From: Streptomyces sp. HNM0575
GTDB taxonomy: Bacteria; Actinomycetota; Actinomycetes; Streptomycetales; Streptomycetaceae
DNA: 64,000 nucleotides
NCBI RefSeq assembly: GCF_012726265.1
Contig: NZ_JAASAG010000008.1
Location: 62,001 to 126,000 of the forward strand
Direction of reading: 5' to 3'
Made by a program: the position numbers and the translations under genes. The notes below the pieces were generated by a model, which made no database searches, was not told where the DNA came from, and saw nothing but the letters and a program-made list of their open reading frames with translations. Shown one piece after another: positions 7,871-16,445 of this stretch (the stretch's first letter is position 1; each line of letters starts with the position of its first letter).

Positions 7871-7942
7871 CCTGTGCTGTTCTCGGACCTGTGCCGTTCT
7901 ACGGGTCTGTGCCGTTCTACGGGTCTGTGCCGTTCTACGGAT
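7871..7942. repeat. 18-bp tandem repeat, about four copies
   Basis: The unit CTGTGCCGTTCTACGGGT is present twice exactly (7889-7906, 7907-7924) and in variant form on each side. The last unit contains the stop codon of the minus-strand regulator gene at 7935; each unit carries the same CTA triplet, so unit number does not change the protein end. Confidence 0.85.
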
Positions 7943-9020
7943 TTGTGCGGCTGTCCGGGCCGGTGCCGCCGTCCGGGATCGCGCCATCCTCCGGTGGTGC
8001 GCCGTCGTCCGTGCGTCTGCCCGCGCCGCCGACCAGCGCGATGCCCAGCGGCGTCCGCTCGTAGAGCACCCGGTGACGAGCGCGGCGCGAGGTCAGCAGT
8101 CCCGCGTCGCGCAGTGCCGACAGATGCGCCGACACCGACGAGGGCGCGAGGCCGAGCCGCCGCGCGAGCGACGACGTGGAGGCGGGCTCCTCCAACTCGC
8201 CCAGTACGGCTGCCCGGTTGGCGCCCAGCAGCCGTGCCAGAGCCTTCGCCGAGCCGGGCGCGGGCCGCTGCCACAGTCCGCCGACACCGCGCGCCGGATA
8301 GATCACGGTGGGCTGCCAGGGAGGCTCGAAGCCGCTCGCCATGTCCGGCCAGACGAACACGCTCGGCACGAGCAGCACCCCGCGCCCGCTCAGCTCCTGC
8401 TCGATCGTCTCCCGCAGATTGGTGCGTATCCACAGCGTCCCGTCCCGCCAGTGCAGTTCCTGGTGCAGATCCGCGAACAGCTCCTCCAGGCCGCCCTCGG
8501 CCAACTGCCGTGTGCGGTGGGCGATGTCGGCCTCCAGCAGATCGCGGAGGCGGGGCCAGTCCGGCGCGATGAGCGCCTTCCAGGCACGCTCGACGGCGTC
8601 GGCCAGCTCCTGCACGGCACGCGCCGGGTCCTCCAGCATCGCCAGTCCGCGCGCTGACTCGGCGGCGCCGGGGGTGGCCGCCAGCGCGCGGGCGATCTCG
8701 TCCCGTGCCAGCGCGGGGTCGACCGCGCGTACGCGGTCCAGCTCGTCGTCGAACGAGGCGGCCGAGCCGGTGCCGCGGTTCGCTTCGGGCGGCGGGTTGA
8801 GGAAGTCCGGCGAGTAGCCGCGCCGCGGCTTCAGCAGCCACAGGGCGGCCAGATCCAGTTCTTCGACGGTGTCGTGTACGCGGCGCAGCCACGGCAGGTG
8901 GTAGGCGGGCTGATCCGTACGGCGCACGGCGCGGATGGCCGCGTGGGTCTCGCACAGCGGAGAGAGCGCGAAGCGGCAGCGCAGCAAGTCGTCGGTGCCG
9001 AACCGCAGATGCAGTGGCAT
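7935..9020 (-). CDS. ArsR-type winged-helix regulator (DUF5937-like)
   Basis: 361 aa from the ATG at 9020 (MPLHLRFGTDDLLRCRFALSPLCET). A longer frame exists upstream, but it consists of a tandem repeat. The N-terminal three quarters match the DUF5937-type region of actinobacterial ArsR regulators. Near the C-terminus is a winged helix (ANRAAVLGELEEPASTSSLARRLGLAPSSVSAHLSALRDAGLL) followed by the wing. It diverges from an MFS exporter gene, a classical repressor/efflux pair, so it probably controls the exporter (inference). The tail after about residue 335 is Gly/Asp/Pro low complexity. Confidence 0.88.
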   Translation of the reverse strand: MPLHLRFGTDDLLRCRFALSPLCETHAAIRAVRRTDQPAYHLPWLRRVHDTVEELDLAALWLLKPRRGYSPDFLNPPPEANRGTGSAASFDDELDRVRAVDPALARDEIARALAATPGAAESARGLAMLEDPARAVQELADAVERAWKALIAPDWPRLRDLLEADIAHRTRQLAEGGLEELFADLHQELHWRDGTLWIRTNLRETIEQELSGRGVLLVPSVFVWPDMASGFEPPWQPTVIYPARGVGGLWQRPAPGSAKALARLLGANRAAVLGELEEPASTSSLARRLGLAPSSVSAHLSALRDAGLLTSRRARHRVLYERTPLGIALVGGAGRRTDDGAPPEDGAIPDGGTGPDSRTNP

Positions 9021-9027
9021 GACCGCG

Positions 9028-9092
9028 CCCTCCCCGCTCTCCGCGCCCTCCCCGCTCTCCGCTGCCTCCCCGCTCTCCGCTGCCTGCCCGGG
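9028..9092. repeat. Tandem repeat between regulator and MFS exporter
   Basis: About four near-identical 15-18 base units of the form C-CTCCCCGCTCTCCGC in the divergent promoter region. On the minus strand they would encode repeated A-A-E-S-G-E, but no family homology supports translation there. Confidence 0.75.
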
Positions 9093-9207
9093 CTCTGGGA
9101 CGTGCCTTCGCGCGATGAGGCCGCGCTGCCGGTCCGTCCCCGCTTCCGTCGATTCGCGGTGTGCCGAAAGACTAGAGAGGCCGCCGGCGCGGCGACAGTC
9201 TTCCGTC

Positions 9208-10665
9208 ATGACCTCTCAGCACGGCTACGGCGCGGTCCTCCGGGTGCGCGAATTCCGCTTCGTCTTCGCCGCGCACGTCCTCTCCCTGCTGGGCGCGGTC
9301 GTATCGCACGTCGCGCTGCCCGTGCTCGTGTACGCGCAGACCGCCTCGCCCCTGATGTCCGCCCTCACCTTCGGCCTGGGGTTCATGCCGCAGGCGCTGG
9401 GCGGGGCGCTGCTCGCGCCCGTCGCCGAGCGTCTACGGGCGCGGCCGGTGCTCATCGGCTGCGATCTGGTCTGCGCGGTGAGCGTCGCGGGCATGGCCGT
9501 GCCCGGTATGCCGCTGGCCGCGCTGCTGGTGCTGCGTGCGGTGACGGCCTTCGTGCAGCCGCTGTTCGGGGGCGTACGGGCCGCCGGGCTCGGCGAGTTC
9601 CTGAAGGGCGACGCCTTCGTGCTGGGGCGTTCGCTGATCAGGATCTCCGCACAGGGGGCGCAGATCGCGGGCTTCGCGGCCACGGGGCTGCTGCTGGTGG
9701 TGCTGCCTCCGCGCGGTGCGCTGCTCACCACCGTCGCCGGGTTCCTGGCCTCGGCGACGCTGCTGCGCGTCGGCACGGCGGACCGTCCGGCCGCGGTGCG
9801 GGACCCGGCGGCGGACGGCGCGCGGACCGGGGCGGGCGGCGGAGGGCGGGGCGGCATCCGCGCCGTCGGCACCCGCGCCCGCGGCTCGGTTGCCCCCGGC
9901 ACCCGTGCCCTCTTCGCCGACCGCCGGATCCGGGCACTGATCCTGCTGAACTGGTTGCCTCCCGCCTTCCTCGTCGTACCGGAGGGACTGGCCGCCCCCT
10001 ACTCCGAGGAGATCGGGGCGGGGCCCGCGGGCGTCGGGCTGCTGCTGGCGGCCATGCCGGTGGGCGGTGTCGCGGCCGAACTGGCCGCGGGCGCGCTGCT
10101 GAAGCCGCCCGCACGGGAGCGGCTGGTGCTGCCCCTCGCCTGCTGCCTGCTGCTGCCGTTCCTGCTCTTCGCCTGGCGTCCGGGACTGCCGCTCGCGCTG
10201 GCGGGGCTGCTGCTCGCGGGCTCGGGCATCGCGTACACGCTGGGGCTCGACCGCTGGTTCTTCGACGCCGTCCCCGAGGAGCTGCGCGCGCGTGCCATGA
10301 CGGTGATGACGGCGGGGCTGATGACCGTGCAGGGCGTGGGGATGGCGGCCGGGGGAGCCGCCGCCGAGTTCATGGCGCCGCACTGGGCGATCGTGGCGGC
10401 CGGGGCCGCGGGCACCGTGTGCGTGACGGCCGCCGTCCACGCGGTGTACGCCGCCCGGGCCCCGCGTCCGGCACCGGCCGCCACGATCGCACCGGCCGTA
10501 CGGGACCTGCCCGCCGCGACGCCCGCACCTCCCGCACCTTCCGAACCTCCCGCACCTCACGCACCTCCCGCACCTCCCGCACCCGCCGTGCCCGCCGTCC
10601 CGGACACGGACCGCCGGGAGAGCGCCGAGGGACCGGTCCCCGAGACGCCTATGGGCGACATGTGA
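9208..10665 (+). CDS. MFS transporter
   Basis: 485 aa from the ATG at 9208 (MTSQHGYGAVLRVREFRFVFAAHVLSLLG). Upstream in-frame sequence is low complexity. The chain shows about 12 hydrophobic helices: N-terminal half 20-175, then a Gly/Arg-rich central loop near 195-225, and the C-terminal half 235-430. REFRFVFAAHVLSLLG and LPVLVYAQTASPLMSALTFGLGFMPQ are typical of the MFS_3-like drug exporters of actinobacteria. The last 50 residues are a cytoplasmic Pro/Ala tail (APPAPSEPPAPHAPPAPPAP) unlike the usual family end. It diverges from an ArsR-type regulator. Substrate unknown. Confidence 0.9.
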   Translation: MTSQHGYGAVLRVREFRFVFAAHVLSLLGAVVSHVALPVLVYAQTASPLMSALTFGLGFMPQALGGALLAPVAERLRARPVLIGCDLVCAVSVAGMAVPGMPLAALLVLRAVTAFVQPLFGGVRAAGLGEFLKGDAFVLGRSLIRISAQGAQIAGFAATGLLLVVLPPRGALLTTVAGFLASATLLRVGTADRPAAVRDPAADGARTGAGGGGRGGIRAVGTRARGSVAPGTRALFADRRIRALILLNWLPPAFLVVPEGLAAPYSEEIGAGPAGVGLLLAAMPVGGVAAELAAGALLKPPARERLVLPLACCLLLPFLLFAWRPGLPLALAGLLLAGSGIAYTLGLDRWFFDAVPEELRARAMTVMTAGLMTVQGVGMAAGGAAAEFMAPHWAIVAAGAAGTVCVTAAVHAVYAARAPRPAPAATIAPAVRDLPAATPAPPAPSEPPAPHAPPAPPAPAVPAVPDTDRRESAEGPVPETPMGDM

Positions 10666-10686
10666 GCGCCCACTAGGGTTTACCGC

Positions 10687-11196
10687 GTGCCGAAGCCGCT
10701 CAGTCTGACGTTCGACCCCATCGCCCGCGCCGACGAGCTCTGGAAGCAGCGCTGGGGATCGGTGCCGTCCATGGCCGCGATCACCTCGATCATGAGAGCG
10801 CACCAGATCCTCCTGGCCCAGGTCGACGCGGTGGTCAAGCCGTACGGACTGACCTTCGCCAGATACGAGGCCCTCGTGCTGCTGACCTTCTCGCGGGCCG
10901 GCGAGCTGCCGATGTCGAAGATCGGCGAGCGGCTGATGGTGCACCCCACCTCGGTCACCAACACCGTCGACCGGCTCCAGCGGTCCAGGCTGGTGTCCAA
11001 GCGCCCCAACCCCGACGACGGGCGCGGCACCCTCGCCTCCATCACGGACAAGGGCCGCGAGGTGTGCGAGGCGGCCACACGGGAGCTGATGGCCGTCGAC
11101 TTCGGGATGAGCGCGTACGACGCCGAGGAGTGCGGCGAGATCTTTGCGATGCTCCGGCCGTTGCGCGTCTCGGCGCAGGACTTCTCGGAGGAGTAG
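10687..11196 (+). CDS. MarR-family transcriptional regulator
   Basis: 169 aa starting at GTG 10687. The central winged helix (FARYEALVLLTFSRAGELPMSKIGERLMVHPTSVTNTVDRLQRSRLVSKRPNPDDGRG) is a full MarR domain with the canonical D-D-G-R-G wing turn. The N-terminal segment FDPIARADELWKQRWGSVPSM is typical of a Streptomyces subfamily located near acyl-CoA metabolism genes. It lies 118 bases upstream of a DUF3817 gene and about 620 bases before icmA. Targets are not evident. Confidence 0.9.
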   Translation: MPKPLSLTFDPIARADELWKQRWGSVPSMAAITSIMRAHQILLAQVDAVVKPYGLTFARYEALVLLTFSRAGELPMSKIGERLMVHPTSVTNTVDRLQRSRLVSKRPNPDDGRGTLASITDKGREVCEAATRELMAVDFGMSAYDAEECGEIFAMLRPLRVSAQDFSEE

Positions 11197-11314
11197 CCGG
11201 GCAGCGGAACCGGTCCGGCGGCGGGCCCGCCCCCGGTCTGCCCGGCCGGGCCCGCCTCCGGGATGCCCGGGGGCGCCCGGAAGGACCGCGGATCGGGCGG
11301 TTACGCTCGTGCCC

Positions 11315-11647
11315 ATGAAGAAGTCCGTGCTGACCCGGTACCGGGTGATGGCCTACGTCACCGCCGTGATGCTGCTCGTGCTGTGCACCTGCATGATCTT
11401 CAAGTACGGCTTCGGCACCGGCGAGGATCTGACCTTCGTGGTCTCCCAGATCCACGGCGTGCTCTACATGATCTACCTGGTCGTCGCCTTCGACCTGGGC
11501 CAGAAGGCCCGCTGGCCGTTCGGCAGGCTGCTGTGGGTGCTGATCTCCGGGACGATCCCGACCGCCGCCTTCTTCGTGGAGCGCAAGGTCGTACGGGAGG
11601 TCGCGCCGCTCGTCGAGGACGGGCGGACGGCCACGGCCGAGGCGTAG
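11315..11647 (+). CDS. DUF3817 integral membrane protein
   Basis: 110 aa from the ATG at 11315. It has three hydrophobic helices (MAYVTAVMLLVLCTCMIF; IHGVLYMIYLVVAFDLG; LLWVLISGTIPTAAFFVE). The HGVLYMIYLVV motif and the final F-F-V-E-R-K match the DUF3817 protein at 7147, so the window holds two paralogues. The preceding MarR gene is co-oriented, and icmA follows 169 bases downstream. Function unknown. Confidence 0.88.
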   Translation: MKKSVLTRYRVMAYVTAVMLLVLCTCMIFKYGFGTGEDLTFVVSQIHGVLYMIYLVVAFDLGQKARWPFGRLLWVLISGTIPTAAFFVERKVVREVAPLVEDGRTATAEA

Positions 11648-11816
11648 ACCGCGTAGACCCGGGCCCGCCGGGCGCCCGACGGCCCTGCCGCCGAGGCCGG
11701 CGCGGGCCGTGTCACACCGCTCGCGCGCACCGCGCACCCCTCCTTTCGAACCCTGTCGCAGACAACCCCCGAAGCTCGGTCGACAACTAGTAGGACGTCC
11801 AAGTAAATTCGACGGT

Positions 11817-13517
11817 ATGGACGCTCACGCGATCGAGGAGGGCCGCCGCCGCTGGCAGGCCCGCTATGACGCCGCCCGCAAGCGCGATGCCGACTTCACC
11901 ACCCTCAGCGGCGACCCCGTCGCGCCGGTCTACGGGCCGCGCACCGGGGACACGGTGGAGGGGTTCGAGCGGATCGGCTGGCCCGGCGAGTATCCGTTCA
12001 CGCGTGGCCTCTACCCCACCGGCTACCGCGGACGTACGTGGACCATCCGCCAGTTCGCGGGCTTCGGCAACGCCCGGCAGACCAACGAGCGCTACAAGAT
12101 GATCCTGGACTCGGGCGGCGGCGGCCTGTCCGTCGCGTTCGACATGCCGACCCTGATGGGCCGCGACTCCGACGACCCGCGCTCGCTCGGCGAGGTCGGC
12201 CACTGCGGCGTCGCCGTCGACTCCGCCGCCGACATGGACGAGCTCTTCGCCGGGATCCCGCTCGGCGAGGTCACCACGTCGATGACCATCTCCGGTCCCG
12301 CGGTGCCCGTCTTCTGCATGTACCTCGTGGCGGCGGAGCGGCAGGGCACCGACCCCGGCTCGCTCAACGGCACGCTCCAGACGGACATCTTCAAGGAGTA
12401 CATCGCCCAGAAGGAGTGGCTCTTCCAGCCCGAGCCCCATCTGCGCCTGATCGGCGACCTGATGGAGCACTGTAGCCGCAACATCCCTGACTACAAGCCG
12501 CTTTCGGTCTCCGGCTACCACATCAGGGAGGCCGGTTCGACGGCTGCGCAGGAGCTCGCGTACACGCTCGCCGACGGCTTCGGATACGTCGAACTCGGCC
12601 TGAGCCGCGGCCTGGACGTCGACACCTTCGCACCCGGCCTCTCCTTCTTCTTCGACGCGCACGTCGACTTCTTCGAGGAGATCGCCAAGTTCCGTGCGGC
12701 GCGCAGGATCTGGGCGCGCTGGATGCGTGAGGAGTACGGGGCGAGGAGCGAGCGTGCGCAGTGGCTGCGCTTCCACACGCAGACGGCCGGGGTCTCGCTC
12801 ACCGCGCAGCAGCCGTACAACAACGTCGTACGCACCGCGGTCGAGGCCCTCGCGGCGGTGCTCGGCGGCACCAACTCCCTGCACACCAACGCCCTCGACG
12901 AGACACTCGCGCTGCCCAGCGAGCAGGCCGCGGAGATCGCGCTGCGCACCCAGCAGGTGCTGATGGAGGAGACCGGGGTCACCAACGTCGCGGACCCGCT
13001 GGGCGGTTCGTGGTACATCGAGGCGCTGACCGACCGCATCGAGGCCGACGCGGAGAAGATCTTCGAGCAGATCAAGGAGCGCGGCCGCCGTGCCGTGCCC
13101 GACTCCAACCACCCCATCGGGCCGATGACTTCGGGCATTCTGCGCGGCATCGAGGACGGCTGGTTCACCGGCGAGATCGCCGAGGCCGCCTTCACGTACC
13201 AGCGGGCGCTGGAGAAGGAGGACAAGAAGGTCGTCGGCGTCAACTGCCACACCTCCTCCGTCACCGGCGAGTTGGAGATCCTGCGCGTCAGCCACGAGGT
13301 CGAGCACGAGCAGGTGCGTGCCCTGGGCGCGAGGCGCAAGGAGCGTGACGAGGCAGCCGTTTCGGCGGCCCTCGCGCGGATGATGGAGGCCGCCCGCGGC
13401 GACGCGAACATGATCGAGCCGATGCTGGACGCGGTGCGCGCGGAGGCCACGCTCGGCGAGATCTGCGGCGCGCTGCGGGACGAGTGGGGCGTCTACACGG
13501 AGCCGCCGGTCTTCTGA
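11817..13517 (+). CDS. icmA: Isobutyryl-CoA mutase large subunit (B12-dependent)
   Basis: 566 aa, the length of Streptomyces IcmA; methylmalonyl-CoA mutase large subunits are much longer because they carry the B12 domain. IcmA with a separate B12-binding IcmB interconverts isobutyryl-CoA and n-butyryl-CoA, feeding polyketide precursors and valine catabolism. The chain is a TIM barrel with no C-terminal cobalamin domain. Two substrate-defining positions decide the call: F80 (TIRQF80AGF) and Q198 (EYIAQ198KE). Methylmalonyl-CoA mutases have Tyr and Arg there to hold the substrate carboxylate. The ATG at 11817 is chosen for family length and start. icmB is not in the window. The 5' end of the window holds MeaB, the chaperone class for such mutases. 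Confidence 0.93.
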   Translation: MDAHAIEEGRRRWQARYDAARKRDADFTTLSGDPVAPVYGPRTGDTVEGFERIGWPGEYPFTRGLYPTGYRGRTWTIRQFAGFGNARQTNERYKMILDSGGGGLSVAFDMPTLMGRDSDDPRSLGEVGHCGVAVDSAADMDELFAGIPLGEVTTSMTISGPAVPVFCMYLVAAERQGTDPGSLNGTLQTDIFKEYIAQKEWLFQPEPHLRLIGDLMEHCSRNIPDYKPLSVSGYHIREAGSTAAQELAYTLADGFGYVELGLSRGLDVDTFAPGLSFFFDAHVDFFEEIAKFRAARRIWARWMREEYGARSERAQWLRFHTQTAGVSLTAQQPYNNVVRTAVEALAAVLGGTNSLHTNALDETLALPSEQAAEIALRTQQVLMEETGVTNVADPLGGSWYIEALTDRIEADAEKIFEQIKERGRRAVPDSNHPIGPMTSGILRGIEDGWFTGEIAEAAFTYQRALEKEDKKVVGVNCHTSSVTGELEILRVSHEVEHEQVRALGARRKERDEAAVSAALARMMEAARGDANMIEPMLDAVRAEATLGEICGALRDEWGVYTEPPVF

Positions 13518-13527
13518 CGGCGTGGAT

Positions 13528-13549
13528 CGCTCCGGACCGGGCCGGAGCG
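13528..13549. terminator. Hairpin after icmA
   Basis: An 8-bp perfect stem (13528-13535 with 13542-13549) with a 6-base loop lies 10 bases after the icmA stop. It is modest in size but well placed for a terminator. Confidence 0.5.
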
Positions 13550-13776
13550 TTCGTGACGGCTCCCGACAGCCTTCTGGCGTAGCTCCGGCATGCTTCGGCG
13601 GGCTCCGTCCGGGCGGCGGCGTCTGCCCGCCGCCGCCCTGCCGGCTGCGGGCCGCGACGCCCGGGCGCGGACGGGCAGGCTCGTACGATGTACGCCCGTA
13701 CCAGAGCAGACCCGGCCCGTGCCGCGCCGAGTCCGGCGCCCGAACGGCAGGCGGCGGGCCGTACAGGGAGCCGTAC

Positions 13777-15051
13777 GTGAACCAGACACCGGACGGTGCC
13801 GCACGCCCGCAGGTGCGGCTGACAAGGCAGCTCGGACTCTTCGACGCCGTGGTCCTCGGCCTCGGCTCGATGCTCGGCGCCGGGATCTTCGCGGCGCTCG
13901 CGCCCGCCGCCCGTGCCGCCGGCTCCGGACTCCTGGCAGGCCTCGCGCTGGCGGCCGCCGTCGCGTACTGCAACGCCACGTCCTCGGCCCGTCTCGCCGC
14001 CCGCTATCCGGAATCCGGGGGCACCTACGTCTACGGCCGCGAGCGGCTCGGCGACTTCTGGGGGCACCTCGCCGGATGGGCCTTCGTGACGGGCAAGACG
14101 GCGTCGTGCGCGGCGATGGCGCTGACCGCCGGGTCCTACGCGTGGCCGGAGCAGACGCACGCGGTGGCCGTGGCCGCGGTGGTGGCGACTACGGCGGTGA
14201 ACCACGCCGGGGTGCAGAAGTCGGCATGGACGACCCGTGCGGTGGTCGCCCTCGTACTGGCCGTACTGGCCGCCGCGGTGACCGCCGTGCTCACCTCCGG
14301 CGCGGCGCGCCCTGAGCGGCTCGCATCCGGCGAAGCACCCACCTTCCACGGGGTGTTGGAGGCCGCCGGCCTGCTCTTCTTCGCCTTCGCCGGGTACGCG
14401 CGCATCGCCACCCTCGGCGAGGAGGTCCGCGACCCGGCACGCACCATTCCGCGCGCGGTGCCGCTCGCGCTGGGCATCACGCTGGCCGTCTATCTGGCGG
14501 TCGCGGTCGCCGTGCTGGCCGCCCTGGGCGGCGGGGGAACGGCGGGCACGGGCACGCCGCTGGCGGAGGCCGCGCGGGCGGCGCGTGTGGCGGGCCTGGA
14601 GCAGGCCGTACGGGCGGGCGCCGTCGTCGCCGCGCTCGGGGCCCTGCTGACCCTGCTACTCGGCGTCTCCCGCACGGTCCTGGCCATGGCACGCGACCGC
14701 CATCTCCCGCACGCGCTCGCCGCCGTCCACCCCCGCTTCCGGGTGCCGCACCGCGCGGGCCTGGCGGTCGGCGCCGTGGTGGCGCTGGTGGCCGCGACCA
14801 CCGATGTACGGGGTGCCATCGGCTTCTCCTCCTTCGGGGTGCTCGTCTACTACGCGATCGCCAACGCGTCGGCGTGGACCCTCGGTTCGACGGCTGCGGG
14901 CGGCTCGTCCGCCTGGCGCCGCCGCGTCGTCCCGGCACTCGGCCTCGCCGGCTGCCTGGCCATGGCCTTCGCCCTCCCGCTCCCCTCGGTCGTCGCGGGC
15001 GCCGCGTCCCTTGCCGTGGGCGCCGCGGCCTTCCGGCTCCACCGCCGCTGA
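13777..15051 (+). CDS. APC-superfamily amino acid permease
   Basis: 424 aa from a GTG at 13777 with AGGGAG seven bases upstream. The family N-terminus is clear: RQLGLFDAVVLGLGSMLGAGIFAALAPAARAAGSG contains the unwound TM1 G-S-M-L-G-A-G-I-F that binds the amino acid. TM3 has YPESGGTYVYGRERLGDFWG. About 11-12 membrane helices are visible, and TM6 has LLFFAFAGYARIATLGEEVRDP. This resembles the cationic amino acid/basic APC transporters. It is a single gene, followed by a repeat array, so no pathway can be assigned. Confidence 0.9.
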   Translation: MNQTPDGAARPQVRLTRQLGLFDAVVLGLGSMLGAGIFAALAPAARAAGSGLLAGLALAAAVAYCNATSSARLAARYPESGGTYVYGRERLGDFWGHLAGWAFVTGKTASCAAMALTAGSYAWPEQTHAVAVAAVVATTAVNHAGVQKSAWTTRAVVALVLAVLAAAVTAVLTSGAARPERLASGEAPTFHGVLEAAGLLFFAFAGYARIATLGEEVRDPARTIPRAVPLALGITLAVYLAVAVAVLAALGGGGTAGTGTPLAEAARAARVAGLEQAVRAGAVVAALGALLTLLLGVSRTVLAMARDRHLPHALAAVHPRFRVPHRAGLAVGAVVALVAATTDVRGAIGFSSFGVLVYYAIANASAWTLGSTAAGGSSAWRRRVVPALGLAGCLAMAFALPLPSVVAGAASLAVGAAAFRLHRR

Positions 15052-15105
15052 CGGTGCGGCTGCGCCGCGGGGGCCCGACACGCGCCCGTCCCCTTCGCGC
15101 AAACC

Positions 15106-15735
15106 GCCCCTTGTCTCCGCCGCGACGGTGCTTAACCCCGACGGTGGGGTCCGGCGGTGCCGAACTCACCGGCAGGGCGGGTGTGTTGTTGTGGGGAGGG
15201 GTTGTCCGGGGGTGTGGCCACCGCCCCCTTGTCTCCGCCGTGACGGTGCGCAACCCGGACGGCGGGGTGCGGCGGTGCCGAACTGGCCCGCGGGGCGGGT
15301 GTGTTGTTGTGGGGAGGGGTTGTCCGGGGGCCTGGCTACCGCGCCCCCTTGTCTCCGCCGCGACGACGCGCAACGTAGATGGCGTGGCCCGGCGGTGCCG
15401 AACTGGCCTGCGGGGCGGGGTGTGTTGTTGTGGGGAGGGGTTGTCCGGGGGTGTGGCCACCGCCCCCTTGTCTCCGCCGCGACGGCGCGCAACCCGGACG
15501 CCGGGGTCCGGCGGTGCCGAACTCACCCGCGGGGCGGGTGCGTTGCGGGGGGCGTCGCTCACGCCCCCATCTCCGCCGTGACGGTGCGCAACCCGGACGC
15601 CGGGCCCCGGCGGTGCCGAACTCACTGGCAGGGGCGGTGCGTTGCGGGGGGCGTCGCTCACGCCCTCGTCTCCGCCGCGACGGCGCGCAACCCGGACGCT
15701 GGGGCCCGGCGGTGCCGAACTGCCGCACACACATG
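15106..15735. repeat. Array of six diverged tandem repeats, about 75-121 bp each
   Basis: Units begin near 15106, 15223, 15341, 15462, 15561 and 15661, each starting CGCCCCCTTGTCTCCGCCG or a close variant. Shared parts include CTCCGCCGYGACGGYGCGCAA, an A-A-C-C-C-G-G-A-C-G core, and CGGCGGTGCCGAACT. Units 1-4 continue with GTGTGTTGTTGTGGGGAGG or (unit 4) a GCGTTGCGGGGG form shared with unit 5. The last unit is truncated. No gene is supported: frames through the array only repeat biased peptides. The region 15052-15105 and 15736-15809 adds nothing recognisable apart from a CA/CG-rich run near 15725-15765. Confidence 0.85.
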
Positions 15736-15809
15736 GACGCGCACACACACGCGCGCGCAACCGCGCGCCACCGTTCGCCCCCGCCCCGAGGGGCCGGTAA
15801 AGGCGCCCG

Positions 15810-16445
15810 TCAGGGCGCCCCCGCGGAGGCCTCCGCCAGACCGTGGAGGATCAGCGTCGTGAAGCGGCTCGCCCAGTCCGCGTCCACCGGTTCCCCGCTC
15901 ACCAGCGTCCGGTGGACCACCGCGCCGGCGATGACGTCGAAGATCAGGTCGACGAGCCGGGCGTCCTCCTCCGGATCGGCCGCGTCCGGCGGCAACTCAC
16001 CGCGCGCCTGGGCCCGTTCGCGGCCCTGGAGGACCAGCCGCTTCTGCCGTTCGACGATCGCCTCGCGGATGTGCTCCCGCAGCGCGGGGTCGTGCGTGGA
16101 CTCCGCGACGACGGCCATCAGGGAAGCGTTCGTACCGGGCCGTTGCAGCATGTCCCCGAAGGCGAGGACCACGGATTCGACGTCGGCCTGGAGGCTTCCG
16201 CAGTCCGGCAGTTCGAGTTCGTCGAAGAGCGCGGCGACCGCGTGGACGACGAGTTCGCCCTTGTTGGACCAGCGCCGGTAGAGCGTGGTCTTCGCGACAC
16301 CCGCGCGCGCCGCGACGTACCCCACGGTGAGCTTGCTCCAGCCCACCTCGACCAGCGCCTCACGGGTCGCGTCCAGGATCGCGGCGTCGGCCTCGGTGCT
16401 GCGCGGCCTGCCCGCGCGACGGGGAGAGGGGGCGGATGAGGGCAT
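15810..16445 (-). CDS. TetR/AcrR-family transcriptional regulator
   Basis: 211 aa from the ATG at 16445 (MPSSAPSPRRAGRPRSTEADAAILDATREALVEVGWSKLTV). The helix-turn-helix is at about residues 17-62, with recognition element GYVAARAGVAKTTLYRRWSNKGELV, and is followed by the all-helical ligand domain (TetR_C_11-like) with VDLIFDVIAGAVVHRTLVSGEPVD near the end. A perfect ACCGGCCGGT palindrome sits 14 bases ahead of the start codon, the usual place for autorepression. It diverges from the thioredoxin/TPR gene across 475 bases. The ligand cannot be predicted. Confidence 0.9.
   Translation of the reverse strand: MPSSAPSPRRAGRPRSTEADAAILDATREALVEVGWSKLTVGYVAARAGVAKTTLYRRWSNKGELVVHAVAALFDELELPDCGSLQADVESVVLAFGDMLQRPGTNASLMAVVAESTHDPALREHIREAIVERQKRLVLQGRERAQARGELPPDAADPEEDARLVDLIFDVIAGAVVHRTLVSGEPVDADWASRFTTLILHGLAEASAGAP

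Noticed and set aside
8935..9207. Longer N-terminus for the MFS gene
   Set aside because: The extension is Ser/Pro/Arg low complexity overlapping the divergent regulator gene; the family start is at 9208.
15106..15735. CRISPR array
   Set aside because: Units are contiguous, long and diverged, with no constant short repeat and unique spacers, and no cas genes are present.
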